This document shows positions 25,856 to 36,700 of a stretch of DNA of 64,000 nt, piece by piece; within the stretch, counting starts at the first letter, position 1, and the number at the start of each line of letters is the position of its first letter. This DNA comes from Epiperipatus broadwayi (lineage: Eukaryota > Onychophora > Udeonychophora > Euonychophora > Peripatidae), in the NCBI GenBank assembly GCA_028023455.1, contig JAQFVV010006256.1, forward strand, positions 1,674,001 through 1,738,000. Direction: 5' to 3'. Both the position numbers and the translations under genes were made by a program. Below the pieces are notes generated by a model. It ran no database searches, had not been told where the DNA came from, and saw nothing but the letters and a program-made list of their open reading frames with translations.

Positions 25856-26441
25856 TTCAAAATTGTGTTTTTTTATGTTAAAAATTTGGATTTTGATCCT
25901 ATTGGTATCATATTATACTTTATCTAATTAGTGTTATTTAATTATGAATTAAAAAATAATTTTGTAACTATATGTTTTTATGGATTTGTAATGTTGTATT
26001 TAAACAATATGTACAATACTTATATATGTTTTTATAATTATTGTGTATTTGTTTGTTAAGATTGAAAGAAATTGTGTTGCAGTAATACTGATTGTAGTGT
26101 AATAGCATTATTGTTTACATAAATAAAATTCAAGAATCCAGTTAGTTTAAAACTGAAATATTAAGAAATGTTTTGAAGAATCTTGATTTTATTGTTAAGT
26201 TTTACGAAGCAAAAATTCTTATAATACATTATCATAATCTCTTTGTATATATATGTATATATAACAAAACAAATAATTTTTATAAAATTTACTATACCAA
26301 TACTAATTATGTAAATAAGCATTAATTATAGCCAATTTACAGTAACCTATAAGTTTTATATAGGTTAATATTTATTTATGAAATTAGTATTGTATAGAAA
26401 AATGTAAAATGTTACCTTCAGTTTTTATTGTTACAAATGAA

Positions 26442-26444
<3 letters not shown>
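25856..26444. other. AT-rich sequence, nothing recognised
   Basis: Possibly the 3' untranslated part of the preceding relic. No motif was found. Confidence 0.4.

Positions 26445-26522
<78 letters not shown>
26445..26522. repeat. Long (AT)n microsatellite
   Basis: About 38 uninterrupted AT units. The - strand frame over it (alternating Ile-Tyr) is an artefact of this repeat. Confidence 0.97.
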
Positions 26523-26527
<5 letters not shown>

Positions 26528-29500
26528 ACAGGATGGGGATAATGATGTAGTGGAAAATTGTCAAAATAATTGAAATGTAATAAAAAGTATAATATTTAAC
26601 TAAGATGTTATAAAAAATGTTAAAGTAGTGTTTAACATCCAAAAATATATATAATCAATGTTATACATAAGATCTCTGTGAGATTAGCACAGTTACTCCT
26701 GAGCAATTATAAGTAGAATAAACTAAATCAATCATTGTAATAAATAAAAGTAAATATAAGTAATACTCAAAAGAAAATAACCATTCATCATCATGAATGA
26801 TCCATCAATCAAACTAAATCAACAGTCCATCTTGTGACTGGATTAGAAATGGGTCTTCTGTAGACCAGGGTAACTATTGAGCCTTTCCCAGCTTGGAAAA
26901 TTATTTAGACATAACTTGGATGCACCAACTAAGTGATCATCCATCAGAATACATAACCATAAAATCTAAACAATAATGCTATGACATCAAAACATGCTGA
27001 TCATCATCAATGTTCTGGACATTTAGTACTGTTAATGTAGTGGCCGACTACAAACTTAATTTCTAATAAGACTAAACTAAATAAATGTAGTGCAGGGGTT
27101 TTAAAAAATATAATTCTCATGCCAAGCCAGGATAATGACATACTGGCTGCTAAAGCACTAAATACAATGCACCTATATATTCAGCCCATGATCAAATCTA
27201 GCTCAGAGAATATAAGATTTATTATTCTTATGGTGACCAGAGATGATGCAATACAATTTTTAACAATTGAATAAGTTTATTAACAACAATAAAAATGATA
27301 TTAAGGTCTTTAGAATATGGCTCTTCACATATCAATTAAGTCTTCTGATTTTGATTAATATATAATAAAAAAATTATTACATTTGTGATTTACAAATTAC
27401 TATACACAACTCAAGTTATTACATTAATTTATGTATATATTCCAATAGGTTTATTTAAAATCAGACCACACCCAGATATGTGGCTTAATATAAAATGAAC
27501 ATTTTTGAACTGATTTAATACTGAAAAAATGATTAAAATTTACATATCTCTATTTGACAGACATTGGTATTTCCAATACAATTAACATGTATACACACAT
27601 ACATGTGTATGCATGTAATTTCTGAACATATTTAAATTGTCCTACAATGATACATGATTAAAGTTTTTAATTTATATTTTTAATAATACAATTACCTATG
27701 CTATTTACTAACACACACACACACACATATATATAATTGTGTATATATGTGCATTACAATAATTGATTAATTATATAAATGAAACTCATTTCTATCATCT
27801 GATTTTACCAAATAATAAACAACATTAATTTTTTGAATAACTAATTCTATTTTGAATATACATAAAATTCACATATATACATGTGTATCAATAAAAAAAT
27901 CAGTTATCAAATTGCATCATAATAGTTTAGTTTTTTTTTAAATCAGTTTATAAGTTACTTTTTTTTTCTTTAAAAAAAAGTATTATCAACTTTTTTTTCT
28001 TTAAAAATAAAAAGTCAATGAATTAAATATTTACTCCTAGATTTTTTAATCCCAGAAAATTTGTTTGCTGGTATTTTTAAAATGTCATTTTTTTAGGGAA
28101 GTACGAAAAATAATTTCTTCAATAATATATATAAAATCATCTGTGGACTGCTACTTTCTTTTAGATATTTAAATTAAGCAAATTATTGATTTGTTTTACT
28201 TTAAGTTATTAAGTTATAATTTCAAAAGTCATTTTAAAAAATTTAAACTAACTCAGAAACTATACATATGTTTATCTGTGCTTCTCTGCATGTAGATACA
28301 AGAGTATACATATAATTACTTCTTCAGAAACTGATGGAGTTCTCTTGGTAAGCTTAGTTTTTGGGCCAGATAAGAGCTGTTTTGCAGTTGCACCTAGACT
28401 AAGAATTGGTAAGCTTCAGGCCAGCAAGCTATTTTCTCAGAACACATTTGTAGCTATTAATATCAACACAAAGAAGTTGGTCATTTTCCTCCAGGTGAAT
28501 CCAAACTCCACCATTAAACTAGGCAGCTGCTTCCTCGTATTCTTACATTCTCATGGTAGTTCTCTATAATTCTGCTAGCCATTTTTATAGTTAGTTTTAC
28601 TGTTGCCATTCTTTGCTACAGTTACCAATAAACTGCTTATAAAAATATTAGCCAACTCTCTTTTCAAAAATTACTATCCAGACTTTGCAGGTCATCTATT
28701 TGACAACTGCTTCTCAAAATATTAAAACCAGACTTCTGGACAGCTTTCACAAAAACTACAAGCCCAACTGAACTGATATTTTTATCAGTCTTTTTATAAG
28801 AGTCATTTGGAGATGATAGAAACACCTTAATTGAAAACAGAGTTTCTTTTGATTTCTCTAATCCCTTTTGAAAACAAGTTTAAATTTTTTATCAAAGTTT
28901 GATACACATGTTTTTACTTAGATAGAGAAATTTAACAATTAATTAAAAGTTTTTAAAAATGAATGATAGAAATTTTTACAATTATCCATTTGACCTGCAT
29001 GTTTTTAAATTCAAAATCAGAATTCAGTATTAATTATTTATTTAGACCTTTTTTAAAAAAATATTTATTTCATGATAAAATTCTGTTTTAAATCCAGAAC
29101 TATTTAACCCTTTACAATCATTATTATTCAAAGTGAAATGTAGAAAAATATTTACAAAAAATTTACTTCTGTGTTTATTCTTACTTTTCCTTTACTTTAT
29201 ATATATATATGCACACACATACAACTATGTTACTGTGTGTCATGTAACCCAAATGGTTACAATGTATATATATAGAAGAGATATAATAGGTAGATATGTA
29301 CATTAATAAGCGAAGTATTATTAAAAATATATAGTCATATGGATAGTAGACTGATAGTAGTAGTAATTGTTATGTGATCTATTCTTACGATTTTTTTTTG
29401 TTTTGAAAGAAAAATAAAATATATTTATTTAAAATTATGTTTATAAAAAGAGGTATATAATTTTATAAACTTTATCAATTTCTATTTTCAGTACAGCTTT

Positions 29501-29719
29501 GGTGGCTCCCATTATGTTTAAAATCAGAAACTGAAATAAAACTGAACATAGAGCTCATATTATATTGGTATCTTTTATTTTGTTATTATTACTGCTTTAA
29601 TACTAATAAAAATTTAATATATCTATTTATTATTAGCCTTTTTTCTAATATGATTGGGAAAATAAATTATATAGTTTATATGTATGTTTGCACTTTAAAT
29701 AAATTTAGTTAAAAATTTT
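26523..29719. other. Non-coding sequence with unassigned, slightly GC-richer patches
   Basis: 26690-27240 is richer in G+C than its surroundings (for example 'tagaccagggtaactattg' near 26860), has little homopolymer and is likely an unidentified old repeat. 28345-28740 is also less AT-rich and carries a 74-codon + strand frame (28345-28569); I do not recognise its translation on either strand. (CA)n/(TA)n tracts occur near 27711-27735 and 29200-29220. Confidence 0.45.
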
Positions 29720-30124
29720 CAAGCTCTTAATTATTAAGTGCAGTATAAGAAAATATTTAAATCTTTATCCAGAACCTTTTTATCTTCAGACCAACTGGTT
29801 TCAAGCTTATGTATCATGTCAGTGGAGAGCTAGAATATCGGACACTAGATTTAAAATATCAATTCAAAAATTCAGCACTTATTTTATATGTAATATTTAA
29901 ATAGAAACTGTGAAATTTTTGGACATGAAAATGTCTTTAAATCAAGCTATCTAACTTAAATAAATGCTGGGTTTTTGAGTTGATATTTTAGATCTAGTGT
30001 CTGAATATTCTAGATCTCCACTGACATGAGCCATAAGCTCGAAACCAGTTTGTTTGAAGATGGGAAGGTTCTGGATAGAGATTTTAAATATTTTCTCATA
30101 CCACACTTATCAATTAAGAGCTTG
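29720..30124. mobile_element. Fold-back (inverted repeat) element of about 405 bp
   Basis: The left arm (about 29720-29885) and right arm (about 29957-30124) are inverted copies joined by a loop of about 70 bases. Matching landmarks are caagctcttaatt at 29720 against its complement ending at 30124, 'tccagaacctt' against 'aaggttctgga', 'aactggtttc' against 'gaaaccagtt', and 'catgtcagtggaga' against 'tctccactgacatg'. Arm identity is high by eye, with scattered differences and few indels. It carries no coding sequence. This is the structure of a MITE or fold-back transposon, or of an inverted duplication. I could not find a convincing target-site duplication at the edges. Confidence 0.8.
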
Positions 30125-30799
30125 TTTGAGCTATTGGTACCCTCTCTGTATTACATTTTTGTAAATACAAGCTTATAAAAGTAATGTCACGTTATATGAC
30201 TTGCTTTTATGATTATTAAACATTTTCAATAAATATTATTTAAGTTTCATATTTAAAAAAAAAACACTTAAACAAAGTGGAGAAAAACTAGACCCAATAA
30301 AGTCTGACATTCTGTAGGCTTGTTTAATTGTAATTATTATTGGTCATTTGATAGATTTTGATAAAAGTATATATATATAACAAGGGAAGAGGGAATACAC
30401 ATTTTCATTTAGTCAGTATTTTACTAGTTTGATATGTGATCATCAATAAGTTGCAATATCTAGTCAATCTAAAACAAAAAATAATTTAAAATTTTAAAAT
30501 TCTATTTATTTATTTAATTGTTAAACTGTTGACCTATTAATTAATCTTAAATAACATATCAACAGAAAAAAAAAATCTTAAATTTTGTCATTGTAAAACT
30601 GTCTTATATTTCTAGAAGCTTAATGCTTGAATTATGAATAATTACAAAGGCAAATTATTCACATCATCAGGATAAAATGGGAATGCTTATTAATATTTAC
30701 CATGTAGGAAAAAAATTAAAGTTTGAAGATTTTTATTTATTTATTATTATTAAAATGCATTGAGTATTTTGTTCAGAAGTTTTAACTTCACAAGGCCCT
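30125..30799. other. AT-rich sequence, nothing recognised
   Basis: No coding or repeat match was found. Confidence 0.4.
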
Positions 30800-30910
30800 A
30801 CCTGTGTGGTTTGGTGAAATTGATAGAGCATTCAATTTGGAACTGATTCTGGAATTTAAAGGTCTGGTGCTCAAGCTTCTTATGAACTCCCAAACAATAA
30901 AGATATGGCC
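30800..30910 (+). repeat. Possible tRNA-derived SINE
   Basis: TGGTGAAATTG (30812-30822) fits the Pol III A box consensus at every position and is followed by 'atagagc', as in tRNA D-arms. The B box region is badly decayed. Downstream 'cttatgaactcccaaaca' resembles 'tttatgatttcccaagca' after the candidate at 42060, suggesting the same SINE family. The 60-codon frame here is probably incidental. Confidence 0.4.
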
Positions 30911-32409
30911 TTTTTTTTTCACAATAATACTTAGAACTATGAGGAAGTCAGTTAATAAAACTTTGAAGATGAAAAGAAAACATTAAAATGTTAATTTACA
31001 TTAGGAATAAAATTAGATCGCATATATTCCTAAATAATATGTATTACCTTCTAAATTGAAAATTAATATGCCTCACTGTTATGTAGCTTACAATCCAAAA
31101 AATGCTATGGAGGAATTTCACATCAAGAATATGTTTAAAAACAGTTAGAAACTGTTGCCATATTATGGGCTAATAATAATAGGAAAACATTTATTTATGA
31201 TTATATTTGTGTTATATATGTATTTATTATTCTATATTGCATCACACTTGATAACATAAAAGAGTAATTATGGTAATAATTATTCTATATTTATAAAGTA
31301 TTTTAATTTAAAAATTGCATTAGTAAATTTAGTTTCCAATCTACTATAATTATTGTCATTGTTTTATGCTAATATTAAAATAATAAAATATTCAAAAACA
31401 GAGAATGAAATATTTTTTGTTACCTTGAACATTTACATTTGAGGATATATGGTTATTAATAAACTTAATTTTAGCTTATGTGAAACTGAATGAAAAAAAT
31501 AACTAAACCATTAATTAAATATTTAGTTAAACATTATTGCAAAATAAAGTTACAAATATTAATCATTTGATTATTTATAAAATTCATAAATCTCATCTCA
31601 AAATGTAAGAAAATTAAATAGCCTATACTATGGGAATAAATATTAAAGTTTAAAATATTATATTACAAGATTGCTATGATGTAGAAATATTCTTTTATAA
31701 ATAGGAGGGAAAATGTATTTATGTAATAAAACTTGAATATAGTTTTATAAGATAATAAATATATTGATATTTGTTGTTACATAAAAGTTGCATAAAAATT
31801 AACTAGCAGTTAGAAGTTGAATTCCAGAAATGATGTCAAAAAATATTTAGTATAAAGACTTAACATTAAATTTTGATAAAAGAGAAAAATATATAAGGAA
31901 TTTCTCATTAGTTATTTTATGTTATTGTTAGGATGTAGTAATAGTATATATGTTGAAGTTTATTATTATTACAACCATTACCATTAATAAAGACACAGAA
32001 AACCTAACATATTCTCCAATGTTGTGAATATATTGTTTTAGCTACATCTATTCAAGGATTTATATAGTACAGTACATCTTTTTTTAAAGATGATGGTGAA
32101 TATTTTAAATATAGTCTTAAATAAATGTTAAAAATTATCTTAGAACTAAGTTTCTCAAAGGATCTGTAGTTTCATGTCCTATGTTATATCGGATTCATAA
32201 TTTGTGAAGAAATAAATATTTCATCATATGTTAAGTGTTTACGCATGTTAACGTACATATTACATAGTGAATGGAATTTATTAAAAAATTTATTCAAATT
32301 TTTTAAAATTAATATTCACTTTAGAATACAATTGTTAATATTTTTTAAAATTAACAAGCTATACATTTTCAAGAAAATAATTTCAAGAAAAAATATATAA
32401 ACAAATACT
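30911..32409. other. AT-rich sequence, nothing recognised
   Basis: No frame or repeat of note. Confidence 0.45.
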
Positions 32410-32965
32410 TTGACCCTGAAAATGGATTATTTAAAATAAAACACCCGGCAAACTTCTGACAGGGATTCTATGTAAGTGCCACCTCTTCTATTACCATACT
32501 TGGTTCTAAATGTGACGATTCTGTTATATTGTTTTATTTTCTCCAATATTTTCAACCCATTTTATATTGTTGATAACTTTTCTATATTTTTTTACAATAA
32601 AAAAAATTAACTTTTTTATATTTATCTCTAGGTTTTGTATAAGTTTGCATAATTTCCACAGGATTGGTGTCTTCTGGACATTCTTTAGTTTGTTTCTCTT
32701 GATGTACTACTTCAAAGTTTTCTTCTATTTTTTTGTTCTTATTCATGTCTCTTGCATTTCTTTTATAAATTTAGTATGGCTCTTTTGTTGCCTTTCTTCA
32801 AATTTTTGTTCTCTTTCATCCTATTTTTTTTTTTTACAATTCTTTAAATGTTTGTTGCAGCATTTCCTGCATAAATACACACATTATTTCAGTATTAACT
32901 GCATCTAGTTTTTCTTCTGAAGGCTTATGTACTATTTGAATGGCTTTTGTTGTTGTTGGGTCCAT
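32410..32965 (-). pseudogene. Decayed coiled-coil protein start, possibly retrotransposon gag or ORF1
   Basis: On the - strand a frame beginning with Met at about 32963 reads MDPTTTKAIQIVHKPSEEKL, then DAVNTEIMCVFMQEMLQQTF, then a stop. After a frame change comes a Glu/Lys/Gln-rich stretch including FIKEMQET and KKIEENFEVVHQEKQTKECP, ending NPVEIMQTYTKPRDKYKK. A further frame-shifted piece near 32440-32510 reads TKYGNRRGGTYIESLSEV. The heptad-like charged region and MDP start recall gag or ORF1 proteins, but I find no nucleocapsid knuckle, protease or RT next to it and no LTRs. The family is unknown. The 113-codon + strand frame over the same region (Phe-rich) is the complement and not a gene. 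Confidence 0.45.
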
Positions 32966-33299
32966 GTTCAATTGTACTTTACTGAATAAGTTACCATTTA
33001 TATATAAAACTTAATGTTCTATAATACTTGATGATTACTTTTATTGTTGTTTGTTGCAGATTTACAAACTTAAATATTTTTATATATACACTATCCTTAA
33101 ATAACCATGCCAGTCTCAAACTTTCATATGCAATCTTCTCCAGAATAATATGATATACCTGTACTTTAATATTTATTTACATATATTTTTTATTTTTTAA
33201 TTTTATTATTTTTTATATATATTGTCATTTATCAAATATTACTCTGCCTACTAATACTTTTATAAAATGTTAGTACATACATTTTTTTGATAAACTTGC
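32966..33299. other. AT-rich sequence, nothing recognised
   Basis: Possibly the leader of the - strand relic. No motif was found. Confidence 0.35.
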
Positions 33300-33766
33300 T
33301 AATCTTACCATTAAACAAAGGCAAAACTCTCCATACAGTAGTACCACCCTGTGCTAAACAGAGTAATCAATGGATGCCAGAAGGCTTGTGCATAAAATCC
33401 CTATCTAGTGCCTACTCATCCAATATTCCCAGACTACTTTCTGGCTTGTGGCCATCATCAGTGAGGAGCCTTGGATCTGAGAGCACTGCACGTAGATCTT
33501 AGGATTTAATGCAACCCTCCAGCAGTCACCCTTTAACTCTACTTTACTACAAAACTATGAGAATGAAATTGAAAATACAATAATATTTTCAATCTAAGCT
33601 CAATAGCTTATAGGGATTTTATGCACAAGCCTTCTGGAACCCATTGATTATTCTGTTTAGCACAGGGTGGCACTACTGTATGGAGAGTTTTGCTTTTGTT
33701 TACAACAATTATGTGCTAGTATAGAGAAGGTGATCATGTGATGTTTAGTGGTTTAATCTTATCATT
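33300..33766 (+). mobile_element. Family A short element, copy 2, with internal fold-back
   Basis: The element (33313-33753, about 441 bp) is flanked by 13-base repeats, taatcttaccatt at 33300-33312 and taatcttatcatt at 33754-33766, with one mismatch. The head 33321-33404 is repeated in inverted orientation at 33610-33693, 84 bases per arm with a few differences. The landmark gccagaaggcttgtgcataa at 33375-33394 is matched, inverted, at 33619-33638. Between the arms it agrees with copy 3 ('ggatctgagagcact', 'ttttcaat.caagctca'). Where copy 3 then has its own 3' block, this copy has the inverted head. It ends like the others in ggtgatcatgtgatgttt. The 71-codon frame at 33287-33502 has no family resemblance. 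Confidence 0.8.
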
Positions 33767-36700
33767 CCAAATATTTATTGCATTTACTTATTATATATCA
33801 CAATATTTTTAAATTATTCATGCTCTTATATTCAGTACATTAAATAACTATACAGAAGTGAAGTTAAGCAGAAGGAAAGGTATATTCAGGCCCTCCACTG
33901 GGCACCAAATATGAATTCAAGCAATAAAAATATGTACAATCAATTTTGATTCCAAATAAATATTTATACTAGGTAAAACTTGAATGGCTAATAAAATCCA
34001 AATAAAAATTATTCCATTCAAATATATATAAAATGATTGTGATAATGATTTAAAACTTATCATTGAAGATTTAAACGAAGTACAAATCCTCCCAAAAGTA
34101 TTTTTAAATTTGTTTTTCTAGTTTCAGTGAACCTTTAGGATGCCAAACCTTTTGAATATAAAGTTTACTTTTGGAAAACATTAATGCCAGATCATCATCA
34201 TTTACAACTTATTATCACCATCCCTGCATATTACTAGCATATTGGATGTTAAAAGCATAATGTTTGTAATGAGTTTGATAAGCAAATACAAACTAAATGG
34301 ATTAATAAAAACATAATTTATTGATAATGAATATATAAAGCTGTTGCTTATATACTTGTGACTGTCACTAGATTTACAAAATATTAAAAGTAATAAAATA
34401 TCAATAAGTATTTTAAAATTAAGGCCTTACAATACATATAATGATAAGATCATACCATTAAAATATTTAAACATATCCAAACTATAGTTTTTTGTAGATA
34501 TGTCTTCATTAGTTTGTTCAAAGATGGTAGTTATCCTACTAGAACATTGGTGATGTTAGATAGGAAATTCAGCAACATTGGTTTGATGTTAGATAGAATG
34601 TAATATCAGTAGATCTTGGGTCATTCTTATGGCATTGTTTACTTTTTTTTCATGGCATTATTAAAGTGGATAATGGCTGAACTTGGCAAATTTTAGCATT
34701 TGTTTCTTAATTTGATTGGATTTTCAGGATGTTTAGGCTGGTGTGGTTTTGATTGTATAGACGCCTATACTAAATGATCTGTTAAATAAAGTCATCATAT
34801 TTGCTGATATAATTGAAGTATTGAAAAATACTGTAAAATAGTCATCAAGATATGGCTATTTGAGTTATGGTGGAAAACAGTTTTAAGCATCAGTTTCTCT
34901 CACCAGTGTAGAATCACTGCAACTGCTTGAGTTAAATCTTCAGATAAAACTAGAGTAATCTAGATTGCCTGATTGGGTTGGACTAGGATTGCCTGAGTTG
35001 TTTATTTTAGATTGATTCATCCCTATTTGATTCTGTTCAACAACATGTTTTCCAAACAATGGATTCATCATCAGCTAATTACAAGATTTGATCTCTGTTT
35101 TTATGTAATATGTTTTTTGAAAAATATTTTCTTTATTCCCTTTACAATATGTTGTGGAAACAAATTTATAGATATTATATCATGATTTGATAAAAATGAT
35201 TCTTTTGTTCTCTCTGTTTATTTACATTAGTTAGCAATAGGAAGAAAAAAAATTATAACTGACTTGCATTTTGATTAATAATTTACTTACTTTTATTAAC
35301 CCATAATTTTAAATAACATATTTAGACTTGCTATAAAATTTATTTTAAAAACTGACAAATTGTTTAATTAAAATTTGTTCAGAAAAAAGCAAATAAGAAG
35401 AGGTACAAAATGCTATGGATTTTTATAATCTACATAATTAAAATTCTTTCTCTTATCAAAATAATTTTTTTTTCTTTCTTTACAATGCAATTTATTATTT
35501 TAATTGTTTCTTATATATTACAAAGTTACTTTATAAAATATTTAATAATATGAATTAAATGCATAAACTAACTTTTCTTTTAGTTTTTTTTCAGCAGTTT
35601 ATATATTTATTTCTCAATTTAAATAAGTTCTTTATAAAACTTTTTTTTCATGCCACTTTGTAATATAATTAGTTCTAACTACTTTCAGATTTATTTTAGT
35701 TACAATATATATATAAAGGTTAAGCTAGTAGATTACTGCTGATGAAGAGTTAATGAGGTGAATTAGAATTTATGAGATGATCTCAGAAATCTTCTGGCTT
35801 TTAGAATACACTATACAGTACTTGTTTTTGAATTCATTCAAGACAAGTGATCATATTTAATCCAAGGTCAGACTAAAAATATTCATTATTTTTTATCTGA
35901 GAAGTTTGTGGAAAATCAAAGTACACAATGTCCCAAAATTAGACTAGAGTACTGAATTTGTGATTACTAAATATCAAGAATATATATGAATAAAAAAACT
36001 TGATAAACTATACCAATTACTAGCATTGGTAATACAGAGAAAACAAAGATAATGAAAGCAGTGTTTATAGAAATATATTTGAGAAAATATCAAATTAGTA
36101 TAGTGATGATACCAAGAAAGGATTACATTATCAAAAATAAAAAATAAAAGCAAGTGAGTTACCAATCATCAACTTTATTTTGCCTTTATTAGAGGAAGCA
36201 TTGCATTGGTCTTATCTAAATGCAACTACAAACATTGTTTAAATGATAATCAAAAATGATTTTTATGATTTTTGTATATATTTTTATTTTAGCAATTGAA
36301 TGTCTTCATTGCACTTTAGAAAGTTTAGTAATTTTACATATGTAAAATATATTTTCCAGTGTTACATTGTTCAGGATGCTATCTACCATTTTTGTTTTCA
36401 GGGGCCTCAAATTACAGAACATTCTAATTAGAATTATAAAGTGGAAATGAATACTGAAAAGGAAATGCTATGTGTTATTAAGAAGAATGGAAAAGTCTTA
36501 AGATTAAATTGTTTTATTTAGATATTTTGTTACAGATAAAATTAATTAATGATTAGTTACTCAGAAGATCATATAAAACTTCAAATTTCAAAGATGACAA
36601 TGTTATCTTCTTTTCAGATTTTTTGCTTTTGACTCATTACCCTTCTATTGCACTAAACTGTGCAAGACAACACATTCTTATGCTTAGTTTATTAATAGAC

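Noticed and set aside
28345-28569. 74-codon + strand frame as a gene
   Set aside because: No recognisable motif on either strand and no supporting context; left as part of an unassigned patch.
32567-32908. 113-codon open frame on the + strand
   Set aside because: It is the complement of the Lys/Glu-rich - strand relic, which reads as a sensible protein, so the Phe-rich frame is a shadow.
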